The notes: generated by a model not told the origin, from the letters alone. Shown: positions 25,207 to 33,660, numbered from the stretch's first letter. The stretch is 64,000 nucleotides of DNA from CBDDGJ01 sp965199285 (GCA_965199285.1 OZ240687.1:1488001-1552000), one strand, 5' to 3'. A program made the numbers and translations.

Positions 25207-25866
25207 ATGTTTCGTATTTTAATTTTAGCTTTGGCTTTATGCCCATCATTGGCTTTTGCCGAATTACATAAGGGAAGTGTTTTGTTTATAGGGGCATCAG
25301 GGTCAGGTGATATTTCGCTTGATGGCTTAACCTTTGATGCTGATAATAATTCGACAAGTGTAGATGTCAGTTATTTTCTTGGTGACCATGTGGAACTTGG
25401 AGGCAGCCTCTATGCTGGTGATGTTAAATTTTTCGGGCAGACCTTTGATGTTGATGGTCATAGTTTTGGAGTCACCGTTCATACAGACAGGGTAGACTAT
25501 CAAGCAGGAACAGGGAGAGGCTTTTTTTTCGGCATTCGTCGTGATGATACCGAAGTAACTTATAATGGTCCGTCTACAGTCACGCGTAATGGCGTTACAA
25601 TAAATTTTAATAGAGGGTCTTTCAGTAATGCCGATACATTTTTAACCGCTGGTTTCAATGCTGGTCTTGGTGATGGCTGGAGTATGGAATTAAGTTTTGA
25701 AGGTGAATCTGGCGATTTGGGTGACAATAATGAGATTGGTGTAGCACTTAGAAAATGCGTTGATCGTTTGTGCTTTCTAGGTGGCGTAAGTCAGGCAGAC
25801 TCGAAAAGCAATAATTTCAAAACTGAGGAAACTAGTTTTGGCATTGGGCTTGAGGTATTGTTCTAA
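25207..25866 (+). CDS. unrecognised outer-membrane beta-barrel protein
   Basis: A 219-aa protein with a clear signal peptide (MFRILILALALCPSLAFA, cut before ELHKG) and a body of alternating polar/hydrophobic strands rich in Gly, Asp, Asn and Ser, ending in GIGLEVLF. The terminal phenylalanine is the classical signature recognised by the BAM machinery. It carries two cysteines close together (KCVDRLCF) near the C terminus that may form a disulfide in the periplasm. Size suggests about 8-10 strands. No family is recognised. An AAGGAAGG ribosome-binding site precedes the ATG. Its codon use looks more AT-rich (many GAT, AAT, TTT and GGT codons) than the flanking asd and lyase genes, consistent with recent acquisition. 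Confidence 0.75.
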   Translation: MFRILILALALCPSLAFAELHKGSVLFIGASGSGDISLDGLTFDADNNSTSVDVSYFLGDHVELGGSLYAGDVKFFGQTFDVDGHSFGVTVHTDRVDYQAGTGRGFFFGIRRDDTEVTYNGPSTVTRNGVTINFNRGSFSNADTFLTAGFNAGLGDGWSMELSFEGESGDLGDNNEIGVALRKCVDRLCFLGGVSQADSKSNNFKTEETSFGIGLEVLF

Positions 25867-25869
25867 TAA

Positions 25870-25899
25870 GCCGAAGAATTAATTGCACGCTATCTCTAG
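25870..25899 (+). pseudogene. remnant of an asd 3' end (right copy of the direct repeat)
   Basis: The codons read A-E-E-L-I-A-R-Y-L-stop, matching the end of asd except for synonymous changes (GCT to GCC, GAG to GAA, GCG to GCA) and an immediate TAG. It starts 3 nt after the beta-barrel gene's stop codon. The simplest reading is that this is the old asd terminus, separated from asd by an insertion or recombination event that gave asd a new 3' end. Confidence 0.7.
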
Positions 25900-25911
25900 C
25901 CCTGCTATCCT
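25883..25911 (+). promoter_or_regulatory. possible promoter for the CoA-ester lyase gene
   Basis: TTGCAC (25883-25888) is followed after 17 nt by TATCCT (25906-25911), 28 nt upstream of the lyase ATG at 25940. The -35 hexamer lies inside the asd remnant. Both hexamers are imperfect, so this is a suggestion only. Confidence 0.35.
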
Positions 25912-25939
25912 ATATAAAGAGGGAAAAGGGAGAGAGATT

Positions 25940-26800
25940 ATGGAGATAAAGCCGCGACGCTCGGTTTTATATATGCCCGGTGCCAATGCGCGGGCGCTTG
26001 AAAAAGCCCGCAGCCTGCCTGCCGATAGCCTTATTTTGGATTTGGAAGATGCGGTCGCGCCCGACAGTAAGGAAGAGGCGCGCGCGCAAGTCTGCGCGGC
26101 AGTTGATAAAGGCGGCTATGGAACGCGTGAGCTTATCATTCGAGTAAATGGGCCGGATACAATTTGGGGAGAGGCAGATATTGCCGCCGCCAATAAAGCC
26201 AAACCAGATGCGATTTTAGTCCCCAAAATATCGACCCCGCAAGACATTGCCGCCATTGATAGATTGATCGCTGAGGGGATAGATTTATGGATTATGGTCG
26301 AAACCCCAATGGCGATTTTTAATGTCGAACCCATCGCCGCAATGGCAGCACAAAGCAAATTGCAAGCCATGGTGATGGGAACGAATGACCTCATCAAAGA
26401 TATGCAAGGGCAATTTACAGCCTCGCGTGCGCCTTTACAAACCGCGCTTGGGCTTGCGGTGATGGCGGCGCGCGCGCATGGGCTGGCAGTGATTGATGGG
26501 GTCTATAATGATATTGCCAATCAAGAAGGCTTTGAGGCTGAATGTTCGCAAGGCCGCGATTTTGGCTTTGATGGCAAGACGCTTATTCACCCCAGCCAGC
26601 TGGAAGCTGCCAATCAGATTTTTGCCCCCGATATTGCGGTGATTGAACAGGCGCGCGATATTGTGAAAGCCTTTGCCGCGCCTGAAAATGCCGGTAAGGG
26701 CGTGTTGAAAGTGAACGGCAAAATGACCGAGCTTCTGCATTTGGAAATTGCCCGCAAGACGCTCGCGATTGCCGATGCAATTTCTGCACGGGCGGGATAG
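25940..26800 (+). CDS. HpcH/HpaI-family CoA-ester lyase (malyl-CoA lyase or thioesterase type, CitE-like)
   Basis: A 286-aa TIM-barrel protein of the CitE/malyl-CoA lyase superfamily: RRSVLYMPGANARALEKA at the N terminus, ILDLEDAVAPDSKEEAR (metal-binding acidic residues), IMVETPMAIFN and a DFGFDGKTLIHPSQL motif. It would cleave or hydrolyse malyl-CoA or beta-methylmalyl-CoA. Sequence alone does not separate lyase (Mcl1) from (3S)-malyl-CoA thioesterase (Mcl2), though the short length favours the latter group. The start at 25940 follows GGGAGAGAG; upstream in-frame codons lie in the asd remnant. Its neighbour, a MaoC-type hydratase 6 nt downstream, supports a role in C2 or glyoxylate/propionyl-CoA carbon flow. 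Confidence 0.85.
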   Translation: MEIKPRRSVLYMPGANARALEKARSLPADSLILDLEDAVAPDSKEEARAQVCAAVDKGGYGTRELIIRVNGPDTIWGEADIAAANKAKPDAILVPKISTPQDIAAIDRLIAEGIDLWIMVETPMAIFNVEPIAAMAAQSKLQAMVMGTNDLIKDMQGQFTASRAPLQTALGLAVMAARAHGLAVIDGVYNDIANQEGFEAECSQGRDFGFDGKTLIHPSQLEAANQIFAPDIAVIEQARDIVKAFAAPENAGKGVLKVNGKMTELLHLEIARKTLAIADAISARAG

Positions 26801-26806
26801 GCGGAA

Positions 26807-27874
26807 ATGAAAGATCGGTTTTTTGAAGATTTTACGCTTAGGGAGATTATCACCCATGCCACACCGCGCACGCTGACCGAGGGCGATGCGGCGCTTTATC
26901 AAGGCCTATATGGCGGGCGGCATATTTTATCTTCCGCCGCGCCGGAGGCACAAAAATGCGGCTATCGTGACCGCCCGCTGGATGATTGGCTGGTCTTTCA
27001 TATTGTGTTTGGCAAAAGCGTGCCGGATGTTTCGCTTAATGCGGTTGCCAATCTCGGCTATGCGGAAGGTGTGTTTGGCGCGCCCGCCTATGCAGGCGAT
27101 ACGCTTTATGTCGAAAGCGAAGTGATAGGCTTAAAAGAAAATAAATCCGGCAAAACCGGCATTGTTTATGTCCGCACCACAGCGGCTAATCAACAGGGCG
27201 AAACGGTGCTTCGCTATTGCCGCTGGGTGATGGTGCAAAAGCGCGACCCCGCCGCTAAGATGAACGCCTCGCATGTGCCGGAATTGCGCGCCCATTTGGC
27301 GGCAGATGATTTACAGCCGCCCGCCGGTGAGTTTCGAAACCTTAACCCCGCCGCTTCGGGCAGTGATAAGTTTTGGGATGATTTTACAATCGGTGAGAGG
27401 CTTATTCATAATACCGGCACAACATTAGAAGAGGCGGAACATATGCTGGCGACGCGGCTTTATCAAAACACCGCGAAAGTGCATTTCGATGCGCTCTTGC
27501 AGGCCGATAGCCGGTTCGGCAAAAGGCTGATTTATGGCGGTCATATTATCTCGCATATGCGGGCGATAAGTTTTCAGGGGCTGGAAAATGCGCTGTGCGT
27601 GGCAGGGCTGAATGGCGGCACGCATGTTGCGCCTGCCTTTGCTGGCGATACGATTTACGGTTTTTCTGAAATTCTCGATAAAGCGGTTTTTGCTGGAAGG
27701 GAAGATATTGCCGCGCTGCGGGTGCGGCATGTGGCGGTGAAAAATAAAGCCCCAACAGATTTCCCCCCTGCTGCCCTCCCCCCTGCTGCCCTCCCCCCTA
27801 CGGATGACCCCCTTGCTGATGATCCGGGGCTGATTTTGGATATGGATGTCTGGTACGGCATGCCGCGCCTCTAA
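26807..27874 (+). CDS. mch: double-hotdog MaoC family hydratase, probably mesaconyl-CoA hydratase-like
   Basis: A 355-aa protein with two MaoC hotdog halves: residues about 5-155 (FFEDFTLREIITHATPRTLTEGDAALYQGLYGGRH) and about 185-355 (WDDFTIGERLIHNTG, then LIYGGHIISHMRAISFQGLENA). This two-domain arrangement and length match bacterial mesaconyl-CoA hydratase (Mch) of the ethylmalonyl-CoA pathway. Pairing with a CitE-like lyase and placement before sdhCDAB resembles Rhodobacterales. The symbol is tentative: the signature ethylmalonyl-CoA pathway genes (ccr, ecm, mcd) are not in the window. A 15-bp tandem repeat inserts a PPAALPPAALPP stretch near the C terminus. Confidence 0.75.
   Translation: MKDRFFEDFTLREIITHATPRTLTEGDAALYQGLYGGRHILSSAAPEAQKCGYRDRPLDDWLVFHIVFGKSVPDVSLNAVANLGYAEGVFGAPAYAGDTLYVESEVIGLKENKSGKTGIVYVRTTAANQQGETVLRYCRWVMVQKRDPAAKMNASHVPELRAHLAADDLQPPAGEFRNLNPAASGSDKFWDDFTIGERLIHNTGTTLEEAEHMLATRLYQNTAKVHFDALLQADSRFGKRLIYGGHIISHMRAISFQGLENALCVAGLNGGTHVAPAFAGDTIYGFSEILDKAVFAGREDIAALRVRHVAVKNKAPTDFPPAALPPAALPPTDDPLADDPGLILDMDVWYGMPRL
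27763..27798 (+). repeat. 15-bp tandem repeat inside the MaoC gene
   Basis: CCCCCCTGCTGCCCT occurs twice in perfect tandem (27763-27777 and 27778-27792), followed by a partial third copy (CCCCCC). It encodes PPAAL repeats and keeps frame because the unit is 15 bp. Copy number could vary by slippage without breaking the gene. Confidence 0.85.
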
Positions 27875-27903
27875 AGTGGGGTGTGTTATTATGGACGTGC
27901 GGC

Positions 27904-27932
27904 TTGCAAAAAATGGTAATCTTTGCTTATAT
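27904..27932 (+). promoter_or_regulatory. probable sdhCDAB promoter
   Basis: TTGCAA (27904-27909), 17 nt, then TTATAT (27927-27932), placed 34 nt before the sdhC ATG in a 92-nt gap after the MaoC gene. This is a reasonable sigma-70 match; experimental start sites are unknown. Confidence 0.45.
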
Positions 27933-27966
27933 GCGCCGTAATTAAACCTGATTATGGAGAGGTTTT

Positions 27967-28374
27967 ATGGCACAATTAAAATCGGCAAAGTCCGCATCAT
28001 CACGCCCCTTATCACCGCATATCCAGATTTATCGCTGGACGCTGACCATGTTTTTATCAATTTTGCATCGCGCCACCGGTGTGGCGCTTTATGCCGGCAC
28101 ATTATTGCTGGCGGCGTGGCTGGTCGCGGTCGCACAAGGGGCGGAGACTTACGCGCTAGCATATGAATGTGCCAGCAGCATGTGGGGGCAACTTATTTTA
28201 TTCGGCTATGTATGGGTGCTGTTTCACCATATGTTTGGCGGCTTGCGGCATTTTATTTGGGATATGGGCAAGGGCTTTGAGCTGTCACAAGTTGAACTTT
28301 TGGCACGCGGCGCGGCGATTATACCGCTTGTCATAACCCTGTTTATCTTCGCTCTTGTTTATGATGTGATTTGA
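27967..28374 (+). CDS. sdhC: succinate dehydrogenase cytochrome b556 subunit
   Basis: Membrane anchor of complex II that binds haem b and ubiquinone. The 135-aa protein has the family N terminus (RPLSPHIQIYRW), SILHRATGVAL and the haem-ligand region FHHMFGGLRHFIWD (about residues 87-100), with three predicted membrane helices. First gene of sdhCDAB; sdhD follows after 14 nt. Confidence 0.95.
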   Translation: MAQLKSAKSASSRPLSPHIQIYRWTLTMFLSILHRATGVALYAGTLLLAAWLVAVAQGAETYALAYECASSMWGQLILFGYVWVLFHHMFGGLRHFIWDMGKGFELSQVELLARGAAIIPLVITLFIFALVYDVI

Positions 28375-28388
28375 AAGGACGTAAGCGC

Positions 28389-28778
28389 ATGAATAATAAT
28401 AAGCTCACAACCCCTTTGGCGCGCGTACGCGGGCTTGGCTCTGCCAAAAAGGGAACTGAACATTTTTGGCAACAACGCCTCACCGCGCTGGCGCTTATTC
28501 CATTGACGATTTTTTTGATGGTGACAATAGTCGGTCTCATCGGTGCAGATTATGCGCGTGCGCAAGAACAGCTTTCAAACCTTTTCGTAAGTGCGGGGCT
28601 GCTTCTATTGGTGTTGGTTGGCACATGGCATATGCGGTTGGGTTTGCAGAGCGTGATTGAAGATTATCTTCACGGCAAAGCGACAAAATTATGCGCGCTT
28701 ATTTTTAATAATTTTTTTACCGGCAGCATTGCGGTGGTGAGCGCGCTTGCGATTTTGAAAATTCTATTGGGTTCGTGA
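28389..28778 (+). CDS. sdhD: succinate dehydrogenase membrane anchor subunit
   Basis: The second membrane subunit of complex II: 129 aa with three hydrophobic segments, the N-terminal GLGSAKKGTEHFWQQRLTAL and the GTWHMRLGLQSVIEDYLHG region containing the conserved His and Asp-Tyr pair near the quinone site. I chose the ATG at 28389, which is preceded by AAAGGA; an upstream in-frame ATG (28371) overlaps sdhC. Confidence 0.93.
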   Translation: MNNNKLTTPLARVRGLGSAKKGTEHFWQQRLTALALIPLTIFLMVTIVGLIGADYARAQEQLSNLFVSAGLLLLVLVGTWHMRLGLQSVIEDYLHGKATKLCALIFNNFFTGSIAVVSALAILKILLGS

Positions 28779-28800
28779 CCCGATCATCTGGAGAGACTAA

Positions 28801-30579
28801 ATGGCATATGAATTTATAGATCATAATTTTGATGTTGTTGTGGTGGGCGCGGGCGGCGCCGGTTTGCGTGCCGCTTTAGGGTGCGCCGAGCGCGGGCTTA
28901 AAACCGCCTGCATTAGCAAAGTCTTCCCCACCCGTTCGCATACGGTTGCGGCGCAAGGCGGCATTTCTGCCGCGCTTGGCAATATGGGCGAAGATAGCTG
29001 GCAATGGCATATGTATGATACGGTGAAAGGTTCAGACTGGTTGGGCGATCAGGATGCGATTGAATATTTATGCCGCAATGCGCCGGAAGCGGTTTACGAG
29101 CTGGAGCATTTTGGGGTGCCGTTTTCGCGTACCGAAGAAGGGAAAATTTATCAGCGTCCCTTTGGCGGCATGACCACAAATTTTGGCGAAGGGATTGCGC
29201 AGCGTACATGCGCCGCTGCTGACCGTACCGGCCATGCGATTTTGCATACGCTTTATGGCCAGTCTTTGCGTTATGAAACCGAATTTTTTATTGAATATTT
29301 TGCCCTCGACCTCATCATGGAAAAAGGCAAATGCGTTGGCGTGGTGGCGCTATGTATGGATGATGGCAGCCTGCATCGCTTCAGCGCCCAACAAACCATA
29401 TTGGCAACCGGCGGTTATGGGCGGGCTTATTTCTCGGCAACTTCCGCGCATACCTGCACCGGTGATGGTTCGGCGATGGTGTTGCGGGCGGGGCTGCCTT
29501 TGCAGGATATGGAATTTGTGCAATTCCACCCAACCGGCATTTATGGCGCGGGGTGTCTGATTACTGAAGGCTCACGCGGGGAAGGCGGTATTTTAATTAA
29601 TTCCGAAGGCGAGAGATTTATGGAACGCTATGCGCCCTCCGCCAAAGACCTTGCCTCGCGCGATGTGGTGTCACGCTCCATGACGATAGAAATTCGGGAA
29701 GGGCGCGGCGTGGGCGCACAGAAAGACCATATTTATTTGCATCTCGACCATCTCGATCCAGATGTCTTGGCAGAGCGTCTACCTGGTATTTCGGAAAGCG
29801 CGAAAGTGTTTGCCGGTGTTGATGTCACCAAAGAACCGATACCGGTGCTGCCAACTGTACATTATAATATGGGTGGTATTCCGACCAATTATCATGGCGA
29901 AGTGTTGAACCCGACCGCGAAAAATCCCGACCGGATTGTTCCCGGTCTGATGGCGATTGGCGAGGCAGCCTGTGTGTCTGTGCATGGCGCGAACCGGCTT
30001 GGTTCAAATTCACTGATTGACCTTGTCGTGTTTGGGCGCGCATCTGCCATCCGGACGGCGGAAACCATCACCGCAGGGAAATCTATATCTCTGCCTGAAA
30101 ATGCCGGCGCGCAAGCGATCGATCGGCTCGACCGTTTCCGCTATGCGGATGGCGATACCCCAACGGCTGAATTGCGTTTGGCAATGCAACGCGGGATGCA
30201 GGAAAATTGTGCCGTCTTCCGCACCGGCGAGGTCTTGAAAGAGGGCTGTAAGCAAATGCAGAAAATTGTCAAAGCGCGTGATAATATTAAGGTCTCAGAC
30301 CGCTCGCTGATTTGGAATTCTGACCTTATCGAGACATTGGAATTTGATAATCTCATCGTCCAAGCTATCGCAACTGTGGAAGGGGCTTATGCCCGTAAGG
30401 AAAGTCGCGGCGGACATGCGCGGGAGGATTATCCCAAACGCAATGACCGCAGCTGGATGAAGCATACATTGGTCAAGACCGATGCAAAGGGCAAAGCAAA
30501 ATTAAGTTATCGGGGGGTGCATAATTATACCCTCACCAATGAGGTTGACTATATCAAGCCCAAAGCACGGGTTTACTAA
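28801..30579 (+). CDS. sdhA: succinate dehydrogenase flavoprotein subunit
   Basis: Oxidises succinate to fumarate with covalently bound FAD. The 592-aa protein has the dinucleotide-binding VVVGAGGAGLRAAL, the FAD-attachment histidine in RSHTVAAQGG (His 47), HPTGIYGAGCLITEGSRGEGG, and a C-terminal KTDAKGKAKLSYRGVHNY region. Full length. Part of sdhCDAB. Confidence 0.97.
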   Translation: MAYEFIDHNFDVVVVGAGGAGLRAALGCAERGLKTACISKVFPTRSHTVAAQGGISAALGNMGEDSWQWHMYDTVKGSDWLGDQDAIEYLCRNAPEAVYELEHFGVPFSRTEEGKIYQRPFGGMTTNFGEGIAQRTCAAADRTGHAILHTLYGQSLRYETEFFIEYFALDLIMEKGKCVGVVALCMDDGSLHRFSAQQTILATGGYGRAYFSATSAHTCTGDGSAMVLRAGLPLQDMEFVQFHPTGIYGAGCLITEGSRGEGGILINSEGERFMERYAPSAKDLASRDVVSRSMTIEIREGRGVGAQKDHIYLHLDHLDPDVLAERLPGISESAKVFAGVDVTKEPIPVLPTVHYNMGGIPTNYHGEVLNPTAKNPDRIVPGLMAIGEAACVSVHGANRLGSNSLIDLVVFGRASAIRTAETITAGKSISLPENAGAQAIDRLDRFRYADGDTPTAELRLAMQRGMQENCAVFRTGEVLKEGCKQMQKIVKARDNIKVSDRSLIWNSDLIETLEFDNLIVQAIATVEGAYARKESRGGHAREDYPKRNDRSWMKHTLVKTDAKGKAKLSYRGVHNYTLTNEVDYIKPKARVY

Positions 30580-30591
30580 GAGGATAGACAG

Positions 30592-31371
30592 ATGGTTGAA
30601 ATCGCATTACCAGCAAATTCGAAAGTTCAAAAAGGCAAAATGTATGGCGGGGTGGGGCATATGAAAAAACCGCGACAGCTCCAGATTTATCGTTATGACC
30701 CGGATAATAAAGATAATCCGCGGGTTGATACTTATGTGATTGATGAAGCCGAATGCGGCCCGATGGTGCTGGATGCGCTGATTAAAATTAAAAATGAAAT
30801 CGACCCCACGCTTACCTTTCGGCGCTCGTGTCGGGAGGGGATTTGCGGCTCATGCGCGATGAATATTGACGGGCAAAATACGCTTGCTTGCACCAAAGGC
30901 TTGGATGAATCGAAACAGCAAATCTCAATTTATCCATTGCCGCATTTGCCGGTTATCAAAGATTTAGTGCCTGACCTCACCAATCTATATGCGCAATATG
31001 CTTCAATCGAGCCATGGTTAAAAACCGATACGCCGAAGCCGCAAAAAGAGTGGAAACAATCGCGCGAAGATAGAGAAGAGCTGGATGGGCTTTATGAATG
31101 TATTTTATGTGCTTGCTGCTCAACGTCTTGTCCGAGCTATTGGTGGAATAGTGATAAATATTTAGGTCCAGCGGTTTTATTGCAAGCCTATCGCTGGTTG
31201 GCTGATAGTCGAGACGAAGCGACCGGTGACCGGCTCGATGATTTGGAAGATCCGTTTCGGGTCTATCGCTGCCATACGATTATGAATTGCGCGAAGGCGT
31301 GTCCGAAAGGCCTATCGCCTGCCAAAGCCATTGCCGAGATTAAAACGCTCATGGTTGAGCGGCAGCAATAG
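30592..31371 (+). CDS. sdhB: succinate dehydrogenase iron-sulfur subunit
   Basis: Electron-transfer subunit of complex II. The 259-aa protein has the 2Fe-2S ligands in CREGICGSCAMN and the downstream LAC, and the 4Fe-4S/3Fe-4S ligands in CILCACCSTSCPSYWWN and CHTIMNCAKACPKGL. Last gene of the sdh operon; the next gene starts 6 nt later, so read-through is likely. Confidence 0.97.
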   Translation: MVEIALPANSKVQKGKMYGGVGHMKKPRQLQIYRYDPDNKDNPRVDTYVIDEAECGPMVLDALIKIKNEIDPTLTFRRSCREGICGSCAMNIDGQNTLACTKGLDESKQQISIYPLPHLPVIKDLVPDLTNLYAQYASIEPWLKTDTPKPQKEWKQSREDREELDGLYECILCACCSTSCPSYWWNSDKYLGPAVLLQAYRWLADSRDEATGDRLDDLEDPFRVYRCHTIMNCAKACPKGLSPAKAIAEIKTLMVERQQ

Positions 31372-31377
31372 AGGCAT

Positions 31378-32556
31378 ATGGTGGAACATCTCGATGCGTT
31401 TCGGCAAGAGGTTGAGGATTTTTTTACAACCCATTTAACCGATGAGATTCGCGAAAGCGGACGGCGCGCCAGTGGGATTATTGGCGATGTTAATATATCC
31501 TTGCAATGGCAAAAAATTCTCCATGCAAAAGGTTGGGCAGCGCCGCATTGGCCGGCTGAATATGGCGGCACGGGCTGGAGCGATATGCAACGCTATATTT
31601 ATGCCGATGCAGCGGCGCGCCACCATGCCCCGCGCCTGTCACCTTTGGGCTTGGGGATGATTGGCCCCACCTTAATCACTTGCGGCAATGAGGCGCAAAA
31701 GGAACATTTTCTGCCCCGCATTTTATCGGGGGAAGATTTTTGGTGTCAGGGTTATTCGGAGCCATCTTCTGGGTCTGACCTTGCGTCTTTACAATGTCGG
31801 GCGGTGCGCGATGGTGATGATTATATCATTAATGGCACCAAAATCTGGACCAGCTATGCGCAGCACGCAAATTGGATATTCTGCCTTGTCCGCACAGATA
31901 TGGAGGCGAAACCGCAAAAAGGGATTAGCTTTATCCTGATTGATATGACGGCATCAGGCATTGAGGTGCAGCCCATCATTACGCTGGCGGGTGACCATGA
32001 GGTTAATCAGATTTTTTTCGCCGATGTAAGAGTGCCAGCAGAAAATCTGGTCGGGGCGGAAAATGATGGCTGGACGGTTGCCAAAACCCTGCTTACCTTT
32101 GAACGGGGCGGCTCTTTTGCGGCGCGCATGCAGGTGAAACTTGAACGCCTTGTGCCCTTAATTAAAGAGATAAATGATGCTGATTTGAGCCGCCGTTTAA
32201 GCGCCTTGCAAATCCAGACCGATGCGATACAGGCAAATGAATTGCGTATTCAAGCCGCCCTTGCGGCGGGTGAAAATGCAAGCATTGCGTCTTCGCAATT
32301 AAAAATTACCGGTACGGAAACCATTCAGCATATTGACCAGCTAGGCTTAGATGTATTGGCGCAATATAGTCTGCCTTTTATGCCAGAATTGCGTGAGATG
32401 GGGCATAATCAGCAACCATTGGCGGCGACAGAAAATATGCAAGAATTGGCGCGGATTGGGCTGGCCGAATATCTCAATAATCGTGCCGCAACCATTTATG
32501 GCGGTAGCAGTGAAGTGCAGCGCAATATTATCAGTAAAATTGCATTAGGGTTTTAA
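31378..32556 (+). CDS. acyl-CoA dehydrogenase family protein
   Basis: FAD-dependent acyl-CoA dehydrogenase fold, 392 aa: helical N-terminal domain, beta domain with GYSEPSSGSDLASL (about 124-137) and KIWTSYAQHANWIF, and C-terminal helices ending in IYGGSSEVQRNIISKIALG. The last motif carries the substrate-facing region of the family; a catalytic Glu at the usual C-terminal position is not obvious to me. Chain-length or substrate preference cannot be read. It follows sdhB by 6 nt and precedes zapE by 3 nt, so its electrons may enter the same quinone pool via ETF, but this is inference from placement only. Confidence 0.88.
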   Translation: MVEHLDAFRQEVEDFFTTHLTDEIRESGRRASGIIGDVNISLQWQKILHAKGWAAPHWPAEYGGTGWSDMQRYIYADAAARHHAPRLSPLGLGMIGPTLITCGNEAQKEHFLPRILSGEDFWCQGYSEPSSGSDLASLQCRAVRDGDDYIINGTKIWTSYAQHANWIFCLVRTDMEAKPQKGISFILIDMTASGIEVQPIITLAGDHEVNQIFFADVRVPAENLVGAENDGWTVAKTLLTFERGGSFAARMQVKLERLVPLIKEINDADLSRRLSALQIQTDAIQANELRIQAALAAGENASIASSQLKITGTETIQHIDQLGLDVLAQYSLPFMPELREMGHNQQPLAATENMQELARIGLAEYLNNRAATIYGGSSEVQRNIISKIALGF

Positions 32557-32559
32557 TAT

Positions 32560-33660
32560 ATGGGTGACCCGCTTTTGCTTCAGGCCTATCAAGAGCTATG
32601 TATCGCAAAAGGGTTTGATGAAGACCCCGCGCAATTTACCGCCTTACAGAGTTTCATACGACTTTATGAGGATATAGAGACAGCCCGCCAAAAACGGTTT
32701 CGCTGGTTTGCCAAACCAGCCGCACCGCGTGGTATCTATATTCATGGCGGGGTGGGGGGTGGCAAATCCATGTTGATGGATTTATTTTTTGCGCATGCGC
32801 CGGTTACAAAAAAGAAGCGGCTGCACTTTCATGAATTTATGAAACATGTGCATGAACGCATATATGAATGGCGGCAGCAGGAAAAGCATAAGCAAGCAAA
32901 AGGCGACCCCGTGCCAGCGATTGCCAAACAGATTGCCTGCGAGACACAGCTCTTATGCTTTGATGAGTTTCAGGTCAAAGACATTGCCGATGCCTCTATT
33001 CTCAGCCGCTTGTTTGAGGGCTTACTGGATGAGGGGGTTATTGTGGTTGCAACCTCAAACCGTACCCCGCAAGAGCTTTATAAGGGAGGGTTAAATCGGC
33101 ATCGATTTTTACCCTTTATTGATATGTTAGAAGCGCGTTTGGAGGTTGTTATGTTAACCGCGCATCGTGATTATCGGCTGGCGAAGCTAGAAACCCAAAC
33201 CCTATGGCACACCCCGCTTAACGCCAAAAGCAAATCCCAAATGCAGGAAATGTTTCACACGCTTACCGATGGCGTGGCGGCGGATTTTATCACGCTTGAG
33301 GTGAAGGGGCGGCAGTTTAAGATACAGGCTGCACATATGGCAGGCTATACAAGTTTTACCGATATGTGCGGCGGCGCGCGCGGCGCCGAAGATTATCTGG
33401 TGTTGGCACGGCGCTTTCCAATTCTTTTTTTGGAAAATGTGCCGCAGCTTAGCGTCGATCATCATAATGAGGCGTTACGCTTTATCACGCTTATCGATAT
33501 ATTATATGAACATAGAGTGAAATTAATTGTCAGTGCCGCATGCGGGTTAGATGATATTTATACACAAGGTAAACATAAGTTTGAATTTCAGCGGACAATC
33601 TCACGGCTTTATGAAATGCAAAGCGAAGATTATTTGTCACAACCACGATTTCGTGAATAA
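32560..33660 (+). CDS. zapE: cell division protein ZapE (AFG1-like ATPase)
   Basis: P-loop ATPase of the AFG1/LACE1 family, linked to Z-ring constriction in E. coli and to mitochondrial inner-membrane quality control in eukaryotes. The 366-aa protein has Walker A GGVGGGKSMLMD (near residue 63), Walker B LLCFDEFQVKDIADA, sensor ATSNRTPQELYK and the C-terminal FLENVPQLSVDHHNEALRFI region. It commonly lies between sdh or acyl-CoA genes and mdh in alphaproteobacteria, as here. Confidence 0.93.
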   Translation: MGDPLLLQAYQELCIAKGFDEDPAQFTALQSFIRLYEDIETARQKRFRWFAKPAAPRGIYIHGGVGGGKSMLMDLFFAHAPVTKKKRLHFHEFMKHVHERIYEWRQQEKHKQAKGDPVPAIAKQIACETQLLCFDEFQVKDIADASILSRLFEGLLDEGVIVVATSNRTPQELYKGGLNRHRFLPFIDMLEARLEVVMLTAHRDYRLAKLETQTLWHTPLNAKSKSQMQEMFHTLTDGVAADFITLEVKGRQFKIQAAHMAGYTSFTDMCGGARGAEDYLVLARRFPILFLENVPQLSVDHHNEALRFITLIDILYEHRVKLIVSAACGLDDIYTQGKHKFEFQRTISRLYEMQSEDYLSQPRFRE

